Assembly (NCBI GenBank): GCA_918026815.1
Contig: CAKJVC010000061.1
Span: forward strand, 310,001-374,000
DNA from: Chalara sp. BL73
Taxonomy: Eukaryota; Ascomycota; Leotiomycetes; Helotiales
Direction of reading: 5' to 3'
DNA: 64,000 nucleotides
Shown here: positions 44,910 to 56,880 of the stretch, in pieces
Layout: every line of letters begins with the position of its first letter
How positions within the stretch are numbered: position 1 is the first letter of the stretch
Position numbers and translations under genes: made by a program
Notes under the pieces: model-generated
Databases searched by the model: none
What the model was told of the DNA's origin: nothing
The model's input: the letters and a program-made list of their open reading frames with translations, nothing else

Positions 44910-46838
44910 TTACTTAGGCTCTACATGACTAGTTCCAACAGCATCATCATTGGGAATCGCATCAGTAGTAGCCTTATGAGCACTAGGCTCTGCAGTAGAA
45001 GAGTGCTTGCCAGCCTCCTCATCGGCCAACTTGGGGTTCTCGACAACCCCAAACAGGTCATCCATCTTCTCGAGAGAGATACCCTTTGTCTCGGGAATGA
45101 GAAACCACACGAAGATGAACATTGTGAAGCAGAAAGAGCCGAAGATGAAGTAGGTACCGTAACCGGCCTTTCCGACGTTGGTTAACATGCGGGGAACGGC
45201 TTGGGCGACGACGAAGTTGAAGAGCCATTGAGTGGCGGCGGCGATAGCGACATTCATAGCGCGAAGACGGGCGGTAGGGATTTCGGAGACGAGAATCCAG
45301 CAGACAGGACCCCAGCCGAATTGGAAGCACGCGGCGAAGAGGAAAATGCCTATTTTTGGGATATTAGCGAGTGATTAAAGGCTAGCAGAAATAACGGAGA
45401 TAGCTTACAGACAAGAGCAACATATCCGAAGGGTGGAATATCAGCGCCTTTGACGGGCGGGTTGGTTCGGATGTAGATACCGATGAGGAACATGGCAATA
45501 CCCTGTGCGATAGATGTCCAGAGAAGAGACCATCTTCGTCCAAGAGAGTCAGCGGCAAAGAGGAGAAAGGTGGCACAGGCGACGACCTTTACAATACCAT
45601 AGATACCAGTTGCGAAGAGACCGTTGGAAGGACCGACTATGCCCAAATTGTTGAAGATAGTTGGGGTGTAGTAGTTAATCGCATTTGTGCCTGTCATTTG
45701 TTGACAAACCATGAGTCCGATGGAAATGAGTACTCGTTTTCGGTTTCCTGGCACTGTCCACATTTCGCGTTGGAGATCCATGAAAGTAGCGCCACCGACA
45801 AGACGTCTCTCATTCTCAAGTTGCTCGGCCATCTCCTCAAGTTCCATGCGGACGTAAGGGTGGTCGGCGGGAAGGTTGCGAAGTCTGACTAAAACGGCCG
45901 TGGCCTGTTCCCAGTTGTCCTGCTTGGCGAGGAAACGAGGAGACTCGTTGCAGAGGAAGACACCCACAAACATGAAAACAGCAGGAAGCATTTGCATAGC
46001 CAAAGGAACTTGCCATTGAGAATCTCCTGAGTTGTGCTTGAGTGCTCCGAAGTTGACCCAGAAGGAAATCATAATACCAATAGTAATATTGAGTTGGTAG
46101 ATACCAGTCATACCACCACGAATGGATCGAGGAGCGTTCTCAGAGACGTAAAGGGGAGTCAACATGGAAGCGGCTCCGACACCGACACCAGCGAAGAATC
46201 GTCCTACATAGAGAGCTGCAACATGTCCGGAGGATCCGGTTTGGATTACGATACCAAAGGTAGCAGTCGCGGCAGCAGCAAGAAGAGATGGCTGGAATAG
46301 GTCAATATAAATGGTAAGTTATCAGAGGATTCTCTTACTCTTCTTCCCCACTTGTCCGCGATGTAATAGGCGATCAGAGCACCAAGGAAACATCCAGCTT
46401 GAAGTGTTGAAACAATGTTGCTGACAAGATTGGCGACTGCCTTATCTGAGAGACCGGTGAGGTGGAACTTGTCTTTAAACCGAGGCATGACCTAGAGATA
46501 AGAGTTGGTATATTAGCTTCCGAGAAGAGGTCCGAAAAAGAAGAGAAATTGCCACATTGTACCGTCGTAGAAGTGCACGATCTTGAAATTTTGGTAACGA
46601 GAAATCGAAGAATCTGAAGGCTTAACTTACGATAATACCACCGATGGCACCAGTATCCCAGCCGAACAACATTCCACCGAAGCAAGCTGAGATGGCCAAA
46701 ACCCAGACCCTCCAACCATAGATCTCCGCCGGATCGCTGTAAAGCATCAAGTCAGCATGGTAGATAATGTTGAAGATGAGTTGTGTTGGTCAACCATTTC
46801 ATAGCGTCATTCTTGACGATCTTGTTAAGAATCCCCAT
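44910..46838 (-). CDS. MFS sugar/quinate-type transporter
   Basis: Exons 46838-46795, 46736-46631, 46491-46339, 46291-45409 and 45349-44910 give 542 codons (541 residues). This 12TM sugar-porter-family carrier sits in the plasma membrane and probably moves a sugar or related polyol/quinate with protons. Motifs: [21 protein letters not shown] (TM1), ADKWGRRPSLL in the TM2-3 loop, [25 protein letters not shown] in the central loop, [12 protein letters not shown] (TM7), [24 protein letters not shown] and the end motif [16 protein letters not shown] hydrophilic tail follows. The fifth residue of PESPR is conserved but its Pro is Asn. The substrate cannot be read from sequence. Confidence 0.92.
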
Positions 46839-48020
46839 GTTTGCAAGCTCGAATTACCAAAGCATCGACCGGGATTTACTGTTCGTCGCCGGCTGGTTGA
46901 ACAACAATAGGGAGTTGCTAGATAGGAAAAGGGGAGATCTCAGAGAGCGGCCACCCACTTATATGTCTCGAGGCTCTGAGACTCGCATGGTAGAAGTAAG
47001 TAGATTCTTTTTGAGTAAGGAGGGGCAGGTACCACGAAACATGCTGGATAAGCAGACGCCGCCAAACGCCGCTACTCGACCTCGAATTGGAGAACAACAG
47101 GTATCTGTACAGACTCTCCCCGCTCCTAGCAAGAAGTAGATCCAGCGGCACTATTCCATTTTACAGTTCCACTTTAATAATAGCCACCCCTTAGCTGCCG
47201 TTGACCTAAGTGCGGGGTAATCTCGAAGATCAGCGAAGGCCTGTGCAAAGCTGACCGAGCGTTGAAGCTTCGAACAGGGTGCAATAGAATGAAGGTGACA
47301 GAAGGCATCGTATTCGCATTATGCAATACGATGAATTCGCATCGGCCCTTTCAGCGCCACCATCTACGCGAGCAGGCTAAGCGGGTTGCCAAGTGCGCTC
47401 CACATCTCTCAACAGTCGTGACCATGAATGAAATCAGATGAGCTGGGACCTCTCACAGCATCAAAAAGAACATACACTGGCGTGCCCTCACAGAGTCGGG
47501 ATTAATGCTACTATGACGAAGGTATTCTCACCAATGGCGGTAATTAACTCGACTAACGAACAATTGCCAGGCCACTTGGGGATTCGTTTAACGCTCCGAA
47601 TAACAATGAACGAGCCGGGCCGCGGACAATTCTAAGAGACTAGTCCCCTAGATCTCTATCAGCATGCAGGAACTAGATTACAAACCCCAAAGTGGACCCT
47701 TGCGATGGCTACCTTCCCGTATTTCGAACTTTTAAGTGTGCGTGTGTGGAAGAACCATGCTTAGGATCTGTGGTCAATAATGGGAACGAGGAGGATTGTG
47801 GGGTTACAAGTTTTTCGGTCCTTTTGAGGCTCTCCGCCCACGCAAGGTGGTAGCCATTTCTTCGACGCAGTAGGAACAATCGGCTGTTGAGAGAAACATG
47901 TCAAATGATATCCGCTATTTACCGTCAGATGTACAAATACCAGAAGCATCGCCACCTACTAATATTGCTCATTGCAGCTAGTTAAACATATCGCTGAACT
48001 TCAAACCTGCCGATTCGACT
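46839..48020. other. Divergent intergenic region, no gene recognised
   Basis: It separates the start codons of the MFS transporter (-) and the GH79-like gene (+). The open frame at 46783-47139 overlaps the MFS start and has no support. Confidence 0.45.
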
Positions 48021-49780
48021 ATGCGCGCACAACTTTTTGGCTGCCTGCTAGCAGCACTCTTTTTGACTCAGATACAAGCCGCTGTGCCCGTGACCAACAT
48101 TACGTTGCAGCTTCCAACTCGCACTCCGGCATGGACAGAGCCCCTCTCGCCTCAGCTCGCTGGCTTCAGCATCGAGATGGACCGATGGTTAGAATTTGCT
48201 GGCTACGAGGTCGGTAGGCCAAACAAATATTTCAATCAACTTCTACAGAACCTTGGCGAAAGAACAGGGCAGATGCCTTGTCTACGAGTTGGTGCGAACA
48301 CTCAGGACCGAGGATTTATTGACCTGTCGATCCCGGTCATAAAGTCGGAGTTTCCTCCGCCAACAGTCAACGTCCCTAACCCAGAGGCAACCCGCGTATC
48401 CATCGGTCGCGACTTCTATGCCTTGTCAGGCAATCTACCCGCTGGCACCTCTTTGATGTGGGGCCTCAATCTTCGATCTCTAAACAAAACGGAGACTGTC
48501 GCTCAGGCTCGCTTACTTGCCCAAACATTTCAAGGCTCCCGAGCTCACCTCACCAAGAATGTTAAGCTTGTGAACGTGGAGATTGGAAACGAGCCTGACT
48601 TTTACGGTCCTACTCGGTTTGGCGATTTTCGAGGCCCTTATGGACCTTCCTGGAACGTAGCAAACTACTCAACAACTTGGGTTGAGTACGCTGAAGCTGT
48701 TAGTCGCGAGATCGAGTTCAGCACTTCTGATTCCCGTAAGCCTACTTTGTCTACCGGCGCTTTTACGGGCTTTATGTCGCCGGAATGGTCCCCGTATGGC
48801 ATGCTTCAGGCCGGTATTCTAGACAAAGGTTCGGTGCGCTCAAAGACTTCGCGTTTTGCCGGGCACGCTTATTCTGGCGGATTTGATCCTCGTCGTATTG
48901 TAAACCCTGGAGAGTTGATGGATAAGATTTCAGTAAGAGCGAATATGACAATCAGAACGGAAGGAATAGCAGCTGTTAGATCTATGGGTCTGAAATACAT
49001 CTTGGTGCGTGTACATCTGACCTATTTATAGGCAATAGTCACTGATGTAAGATCAAGGGCGAGACAAACTCTTATGGAAAGTAAGTGGCCTATCCTGTGA
49101 CTGAATCTCAAGCTGAAACTAATGAATTAGTCATGGCCAACCAGGCTTGAGTAACACCGTCGAAGCCGCTCTGTGGATGACCGACTGGCTGCTTCTCGCT
49201 GCCTCAAGGGGTATCGAGCGGGTACACTTTCATCACGGTTTAGGCTTCAGATATAATACTTTACAGCCGATAGATGAGTCTGATGATGGGCTTAACATTA
49301 CCCGCCCACATATTCTACCGTCATATCATGCCCTGCTTATAGTTAATGAAGCTATTGGGAAATCTGATAAAGCAGAGATTGCTGAGATTGCTACGACGAA
49401 TGTAACTCTTACTGTCTATGGGATCTGGGAAGCTGGCCAGCTTAAGCGTATGGTTGTGATGAATTCCGCAGTCTACTTAGGTCAAGGTGAAAAGCCTAGC
49501 ATGCAAATCACCCTGAATGGGCTGGATAAAGGACTACTTGCAACAATCAAGCGCCTAGACTCCAATATGACAACGTCCTTCACAGGGGTGTAAGTTTCAC
49601 TTCTATATCTGTTTAGAGTCAGACTACTAACCCAATAGTACTTGGGCTGGTCAAAGCTTTGAAACTATTTCTGGACGGCCAGAGGGAGCTGTAGTGAACG
49701 AAAATGTGAAAGGAGGTGTCTTCAGCCTACCAGCATCCTCAATTGCGCTTATTACTTTTAATGACAAACAGCATGTCTGA
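48021..49780 (+). CDS. Secreted GH79-like beta-glucuronidase
   Basis: Exons 48021-49004, 49052-49080, 49131-49589 and 49639-49780 give 538 codons (537 residues). A signal peptide (MRAQLFGCLLAALFLTQIQA) leads into a (beta/alpha)8 domain typical of clan GH-A. The acid/base sits in VNVEIGNEPDFYG (about residue 190), and the candidate nucleophile is the Glu of KGETNSYG, encoded in the 29-base second exon. A C-terminal beta domain ends IALITFNDKQHV, as in fungal GH79 enzymes. Substrates are probably glucuronosyl or 4-O-methyl-glucuronosyl side chains of arabinogalactan or proteoglycan; the exact one is not readable. Many N-x-S/T sites fit secretion. Confidence 0.85.
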
Positions 49781-50039
49781 TGAATTTTTCATTCGCATGA
49801 CCAAGACGACTTACACTTTACTGTAAAGTTTGTACAAGTTATAGTAATTTTCAAGTTCGGTTCTTAAGTACCTTCACCGACAAATTTTAGTATAAAGGTG
49901 CATAGGCTCCTTGCGTTACCCGCAGCAGATAAAAGTCATGTCTGATCTTAGAGATTGCTGCTTATCTTGTAAAGACTCAATATAAGACTTTGCGCTTTCG
50001 CAGTTCTGAAGACACTGTCTAGTGGTATCCCTTTAGCCC
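49781..50039. other. Short intergenic gap
   Basis: AT-rich 3' flank between GH79 and the NLR pseudogene, with no gene. Confidence 0.4.
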
Positions 50040-52170
50040 CGTAGATCTATGCTCGTGCCCGTCTTTGCTATTCGTGATCTTCTCCAAGGGTCTGTTATCT
50101 TCCCGTCAACGCTCTTGTCGGTACTGCTTCGGCGGCCGCAATATCGTCAAGACCGAGGAGGGTAATTGTTAAGGCACTCAAACTCTCTAATGTGTCCAGA
50201 TTATTCTGTCCAAGACTCCTCTCCCTGCCTGAAGCGGCTTTCTCAAGCATCCTCCTGGCGAACTGCAGTTCACCATGATGGAGTAGAGTCTCCCCAAGAG
50301 TTTGAATACTATCTAGTGTCGACGCATCGCTGTCCCCAAATAGACTTTGTCTTATTTCGAGGGAATTCGAACACATCGCAAAAATGCTCTTCATATATTC
50401 TCTTAAAAAGATCATAAAGAGACACAGCAACTAACAGTTTGGTTAGCTGTAACTAGGCATCCGTTGTCGTGAATTAATAGGACAAAATCAAGCAAGTATG
50501 TAATTTTAGCTTCTCATACGTCTTCCAGTCTTCCAGTTTGCATAGCTCCGCTTTCCTGTTCCTGGAAACCCCCAAACTAGAATATTGAGCACCTCAACAT
50601 ACCAATAATTCAAGTCACCACGATCTCCCAGCCAATTCTGGGTCGAGAGTGCGACCAGGCAAAGAAATTTATAGTCTGCATCCTTGCCGCGGCCTGCTGT
50701 GATTAGAGAAAATGCCTGCAGAGCGCCGAGCACTCCCGAAACAAGTTCGCATACTGAGTTCCCCGTGTCCAGATCACATCTGGAATCCAGCAAATCCTCG
50801 CTCGAGAGTTCTCTCGCATCTTTTATCGGCAGCAAAGAGCACCTCCAGGTATTCTGAAACTGTAAAGATTATTTTCACTGATAAACGTTGCTGCTTGTGT
50901 GATAGCTAGTTGAAGATGTGATAATTTTGGACAAGCGTCATTGCATTAGTCTCGCACCAATGCTCTTCTGCGGTCCTTGACTACAGTAACTCCTTAGATT
51001 CCAACCCATTCATTGAAGTGAGCTCAATAGGTCGTTGCCGGCCAGAAATTCTCTCACCGGTCCTCCTGTCCCGAGTGATTACAAGGACTGAGCCCCTTTG
51101 GCTGTGTGGTAGATAACGGGCGTAGGACTTCGGTTTCTCCTTGCCAGCAGTGTCGTAGCCTGTCTTACTTCCATAAAACACTGAGAAATTATCTGCATTG
51201 TCGAGTCATACACAAGTTGCAGACCATCCACTTTTAAATCATCCCATCGCGGCATCGAAATCTTTCTGGCGATTTCCTGATGAGATTCTTCGAGGCGAGC
51301 CGGATTACTGCTATACGCCCAAAAGATATGAGCTTCTGGATGCTTGTCCTTAAAAATATAGCTGTACTCAATCGCCATTTGTGACTTACTTAAACATTGC
51401 TATCTGTTAGTAATTTGTGTCAGATCATAAGTGCTGAAGGATTAAAGAAACTAGCCTAACACTACCAAGTCCGGAGATAGCAACACACGGACGACCCCTG
51501 AATTCTTAATCAATCTGGTTTAGAATCCCATATCGTCCAACAAAGTTCATATCCCGTAGGAATGGAGCTATGAATATCGAATGTCTAGAATTCGTTTCCT
51601 GGCTCAATGTTTCGTACCTCAGTAACACCTCTTCCTTGATTTTATATTGTCTATTTTGGTGCAGCATAACATTGACGATCGGTCCCGCCATATTAAGAGT
51701 TGGCAATAGGCTAGGGGTTGGAGTATTAGAATGGTTGAGCGATCGAAACGACACTGTCTAGGCAAGGAGATCGAAGTTGGCTTTCAAGGCGGCATCAAGC
51801 TTCTATATTATAGGTTCGACGAGGGCACCAAAAGCAGCTTTCTCTCCTCGCATCTGAGGAGGCTCCTTTGTTTGAGGAAGAGCTTTGGCTACGAGAGTGT
51901 TGAGCTGCTCAACCTGCCATACACAGCTCTTTACGACCGGCAGCGTGAGTTTCTCAGGCCCATCATTAACTAAACGGCATATATTAGTAGCATTATCTTT
52001 TTTTACAAAGTCTAGCATTAGAGGAATCCGAGATCAAACATTGCGAAAGTCAGCTGACAATCAACAGCATCCACTTCTTTGTCGCGGAGCTGCCGGGAAA
52101 CCTTTGATCCCAACTCAAATAGTTGAACCAGCGCAGACGCAAGACCGATAAATGAAAAAGCTTCTGCCAT
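50040..52170 (-). pseudogene. Decayed NLR-like gene: STAND N-terminal domain, NB-ARC, TPR
   Basis: The ATG at 52170 opens FSFIGLASALVQLFELGSKV, a helix seen at the start of many fungal STAND proteins. After a TGA and a shift follow SRIPLMLDFVKK and VWQVEQLNTLVAKAL (about 51900), HSIFIAPFLRDMNFVGR (about 51540), and a weak P-loop CVAISGLGSV with KSQMAIEYSY after a possible intron. The domain then continues with HPEAHIFWAYSSNPARLEES (about 51320) and QRGSVLVITRDRRTGER (about 51075). LNYWYVEVLNILVW (about 50590) is linker. The TPR part has LEIRQSLFGDSDASTLDSIQ (about 50345) and ERSLGQNNLDTLESL. Stops and shifts occur at each joint. Confidence 0.78.
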
Positions 52171-52715
52171 TCTAGTTAAATGGTTTGTATTTGACTATTA
52201 TGAGACGGATGATCCCATGTGTTAATTATTCGGTATTTCGCGTAGTAATGGCGAACTGACGAAGCAGAAATGCAGGCGCTTTGGTGATAACATGGTTGGC
52301 ATCTACAGGCAGACCTCACTCGATCATTCGACCGCAGCGGGATAAGATATGCTGAAGGTATCCAATAATCATCGCTTTTACATAAGGAACCGAACGTTCA
52401 AGCAAGTCTCACAGAGCCTGGTTGGCTGACATGCAGACCGCAGCCTGACAGATAGTTACACAATCGAAGGAAGTAGCAATCTCTCCGCAGAGAAATTGTC
52501 GGGTCATATAGTCTTGGCAGTTTACGCGTCTTTGTTACCGTACCACTTGTGTTATTGTTATCGGGCATCCAGCCTTCCCAATTCTTCAGTCAAAGTGAGT
52601 AAGCCAAATTTATACAACAGAAATATTGCTTTAGGTGTCCTCCCGGAATCATAATACAATTCCAGCTGTATTTTATCCTTAAGTCCCTTTTAGCATCGAA
52701 GGAGTTCTCTTCGGC
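52171..52715. other. Divergent intergenic region
   Basis: It separates the NLR pseudogene start from the amine oxidase start. No gene seen; AT-rich. Confidence 0.4.
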
Positions 52716-54569
52716 ATGGAAGGAAAATCTCATTCTAGTAAATCATACAGGATCTCTAGACAACTGCCTCGAATGCAAGAAGACCTCCTCACTTGCTCAA
52801 AAGACTTCGCATCCTCATTTCAGCAGAGGATAGCGATTCGAGCAAGCACTACACTTCCATCCGACGATGGGACTACTACAATACCTAGCGTGGGTGTGGT
52901 AGGAGCTGGTTTGGCAGGGCTCAGATGCGCAGAGATTCTGATCACTAAAGGCGTAAGAGTTACCGTCCTTGAAGCACGAGATAGAATTGGCGGACGAGTA
53001 AGTTCGCTTCTTGGTGAAGTGATTAAACTAAGAATCCATCAGATCCATCAGAGACAGCTGAACGGTCACACAGTAGACATGTAAGAGAACACTTCCAAAG
53101 CCGTTTCCAGTGATCTTTATTGATATGCGAAGGGGCCCCAACTGGGTACACGGAACTGAGGACAATCCTATAGTGAAAATAGCCAAAGAGGCAAACTCAA
53201 GGCTTTGCCTGATCGACGACACGACGCGTGTGTATAGTCCGCAGGGTCTACCATGGAGTGATGAGAAAGCCACTGCTGGATTTGAGAGAGTTTGGAATAT
53301 GCTTCTAGATGCTTTTAAGTATAGCAACGAAAGCTGCCCCAGCATCACGTCTGGTGCGAGCTTAAAAGATTTCTTTAAAGCTAAGCTCGCGGAGCAGTCC
53401 TTGGACCCTGAAAGCCAAGATCAAATTTTGTTACTAGCAGAGATGTGGGGTGCTTTTATTGGCGATTCTTGGGACAGGCAAAGCCTTAAATGGTTCTGGC
53501 TGGAAGAGTGTCTGGATGGAGGTAATGCCCTTTTCGAGCATCCTTGCGGCCTGAAATATGCTGACGTCTTTTCGAAATACCAGAAAATCTCTTCGTTGCG
53601 GAGAGTCATAAATCAATACTTCGTCATGTTGCTGAGAATGCCCTGCTCCATGCCGACGTACATCTCTCTACATCTGTAGGGAGTATCGAGAGCAAGGGCA
53701 ACAAAGGAGAAAACCCGAAAGTGCTTGTCAGGACTAATAAATGCAACTTCGAATTTGACGAAATTGTTGTTACTGTTCCACTTGGTTGCCTCAAGCGCGA
53801 CACCATCAAATTCAAGCCCCCGGTCCTTCCCGAAATCAGTCGGGCAATTAGCCATGCATCTTATAGTCGCTTAGAAAAGGTTTACATATCTTTTCCTGTC
53901 GCTTTTTGGGATCTCCCAACGCCAACTTCGAAAGTCACGAGAGCCAAATCTCTAATTGAATCGTCCATGTGCCCAAGTTTTGTTCATTATCTCCATCCAC
54001 AATACGTTCCCGAGGAGCAAAAGTCATGGACACTTGAGCTTGTCGCCCTTTCATCCCCTGATCTCTTTGGCGACCAAGCTCAAGCTTCCCTCCTGTTCTA
54101 TACCTACGGCCCTTGTGCAACTCATGTAGCGTCTTTGATCGACCGATTGTCGCCTACAAGTAGCGAGTATTTTCAAGTGATAAATAACTTCTTCTGCCCA
54201 TACTACAGCCTCCTTCCCAATTACATAGCGGGACATCCAGACTGTACACCAATCGCTGTTCTGGCCACCAACTGGCAGAATGATGATCTTGCAGGAAACG
54301 GCTCCTATATGAATTTCCAGATCAGAAATGAAGCAAATGAGCCTATAGAGGAAGCCATGTTAGACGAAGACATTCGAGCGATGAGGAAAGGGATGCCGGA
54401 GCGTGGGATTTGGTTTGCAGGAGAGCATACGGCACCGTTTGTCGCTGTAGCCACAACAACGGGGGCATACTGGAGCGGGGAATCCGTTGGTATAAGAATT
54501 CTAGGAGCGTATGGGCTGCTCCCAGAGTCCTCAACTGCTGGCCCATCAGGTGTAATAGAGAGTGCGTAG
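52716..54569 (+). CDS. FAD-dependent amine oxidase (polyamine-oxidase/LSD-type flavoprotein)
   Basis: Exons 52716-52997, 53052-53080, 53133-53521 and 53584-54569 give 562 codons (561 residues). Flavin amine oxidases oxidise primary, secondary or polyamines. The FAD-binding Rossmann motif VGVVGAGLAGLRCAE is at about residue 60, followed by EARDRIGGR.  GPNWVHGTEDNP, EIVVTVPLGCLKRD and the C-terminal GEHTAPFVAVATTTGAYWSG (second FAD contact) follow in order. The 53522-53583 intron restores the frame: without it the protein would break at 53679. Upstream residues 1-55 are low-complexity and may be a leader. The substrate is unknown and no targeting signal is clear. Confidence 0.88.
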
Positions 54570-54681
54570 CGGACGTTTTCATGGCTAAACCAGAAGAGTC
54601 ATTCGTAGAATTTCCAAAATACATTGGCTGTCGTTTTTGTCGCATTGCTTCTAACTTTTCCTGTTCTGACTATATGAACAG

Positions 54682-54890
54682 TCATAACCATTCTCCTTCA
54701 AAGAGTCTTAAAGGATAAGGATAAAAGCGGCGTAGATGTCGGATATGTTGATCATAATGGTGGGCGAACATGTGAGCGTACTCTTTGTCAGCCCAGTTAA
54801 GGAATATCTGTTCCCAAATCCACACCAATTCCCCACCGCGACCACTATTAGTCCCTCTAATACATTTCAAAGTCTAAATCATCACTCTCT
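54682..54890 (-). pseudogene. Short coding relic, unidentified
   Basis: Minus-strand residues with IFLNWADKEYAHMFAHHYDQ and HIRHLRRFYPYPLRLFEGE look like a real helical segment with a TGG/TAC-rich pattern. Its surroundings have many stops. It might be a fragment of a sulfotransferase-like domain, but that is a guess. Confidence 0.3.
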
Positions 54891-55768
54891 GGTTAGGGAT
54901 GTACCAGCAGATCAGATTTTCGAAAGGAATTCTGAACAGGCTTCGGTCAGCCTGTCAACCGGCTCTAATGTAGACTTCCTACATCTTGTTTTTCCATGCT
55001 CTAGAAGTGCCCACTATGGTACATATTATTCGTCAATGGCCTCTAATAATCTGTCATTGCATTATATACAAATAGCATAATTTATAGCGAGCCAAAGTTG
55101 TTGACGGGATTATAGGCTCAATATGACTAACTTATGGCTCACTACCAGACCTTGATCAGATCTTCACTGACAGCACTTAGGGTCAAAAACGCTGTTCTCC
55201 AGTATGAGGGCAGAAATACATGCAAGAGGTTAGTGATTTTCTTAGCACAGATACGCTTTATCGAAGGCAACAATCGCTTACAGTATGGTCAACTCCTTAG
55301 TTTAGTAAAGTAGATTCGGCGGGTTCTAGAGTACTTTGATCCGGAAAGTATTCCTTCTTCTGTTCCACCTCCGAAGTTCTAAAGGCCTTGGGTTTAATTC
55401 TTCGAATTTAGATTTCTGGATATAAAAAGGAATACTTCAATTACGTTTCAAACCCGGTACTTTCCTCTAGCAAGCGTGTATGTCCAATTAGTCTTGTAAA
55501 CAAATTGGTGCAAGGTCCATTGTAAGTGCGCTATCACTAAACTTGTTGTCCCTTTACCTGGAATACCAGAAATGTACTGCCTTGCAACCTAAAAGCACAA
55601 TTTCAGGTAGTGATTTTAGAACTTCACGTCACGCACGCCAAGATCCACATGCAGCTGTCTATTATTGATAATCATAACAGAATTTTTGAAAAGCAGCATC
55701 AAATCTGAGGCTCCCGAATGACCAATAACCGGCTCGCCGATCTGAGGCTGCCGTTACCACCGCCGGAA

Positions 55769-55806
55769 GAGAACTGGGCTATGTACCTAGTCTGGAGTGA
55801 CTGTAG
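55769..55806 (+). repeat. Dispersed repeat core, copy 4
   Basis: GAGAACTGGGCTATGTACC then TAGTCTGGAGTGACTGTAG, the best-preserved core of the five copies. Confidence 0.6.
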
Positions 55807-56880
55807 CTTCGGATGTGTAAAAAAGCAATCGTGTTGAAATTTGTATCTTAGTCCTATAATATCTTTTTTCGGAAACTGAGATTCGGGGAATGAAGTTCAG
55901 AAAATCGTATAACAGATTCTAATATTTAGTTCGTAGTCTTCATAACAACGACTCCTACACCACTTGTTACTGCCCTGTCTCTTTGCAAGCTTAAATTTCA
56001 AATGTGACTACATTCATTTCTCTTTTATTTTTTCTTGTTTCTAAAGCTTCAAGTCTTTTAATGTTATTTCTTAGGAACAGTATCAGCTCCAAACACAAAC
56101 GTTAAAAACTTCTTTCCATATCTAAAAAAACAAAATTATTGCCTAAAGAAGCTGCGGACTCACAATGTGCGCACTATCCGCCAGTTTTCTATTTAACAAA
56201 CAAGAGACACTTGTGAACGCAGCTCTTAAGAACCATAACACACGCCTGAAGCAGGAATGAGCTCCATGAAGGAGGTTTCGACATATGGCCAGCTTCAACA
56301 CTTTCTAGAGTGGATGGCTATCGATGAAGAGAAGCCATTAGACGAATGTATTCATCCTGAAATTTGAGTGAGTCCTGTCGAGCGGCATATTTCAACGTGC
56401 GACAGGACATGCCCTTTTTGTTGGGATTATAAACGTTGAACTGTACCAAAGGTAATTTACTTTGGGATGGTTGCTGGGATTTTGTTGTTTTGCTGTCGAC
56501 TTAGCTATTTGGTATGAGAGGTGTCGTGGCGGAGCAAGTTGAGGTTGGTATATGGTAACCTTATTTTTTTGAAAATCGTACATTGCTTAGAAGTCCCAGC
56601 CATCACCCACCCCAAAAGAAAAATGTCTCTGTTTATGAAAGAGCTAAACGTGTGGTAATTATCACCTTTGTATCTCGACGACGTTCCCAGCGCTTGTCTC
56701 TCTTTACTTCAGCACTAAAAGAGGATATTGCAGGCGAAGTTATACGCCGCCTCAGACATCACGTTTCAGTCGCGACGCATTTATATCTTTACTCTCTCCC
56801 TTATACCAGCAACCTTCAACAACTTTGTTATATCTTACAGCAATCTTGAACCCAACCAAAAAAAAGAAGGGGGAAGCTCT

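Larger units (their letters stand above)
54570..56880. other. AT-rich intergenic with repeat core
   Basis: No intact gene. It includes the 54682-54890 relic and the repeat core at 55769-55806. The 300 bases before 56881 are probably the 5' leader of the 2EXR gene. Confidence 0.45.

Noticed and set aside
46783..47139. 118-codon plus-strand frame
   Set aside because: It begins inside the MFS first exon on the other strand and shows no conserved motif.
53584..53679. Continuation of the amine oxidase frame without splicing
   Set aside because: It ends in a stop at 53679 while the spliced frame continues with a conserved HVAENALLHADVHL-type block.
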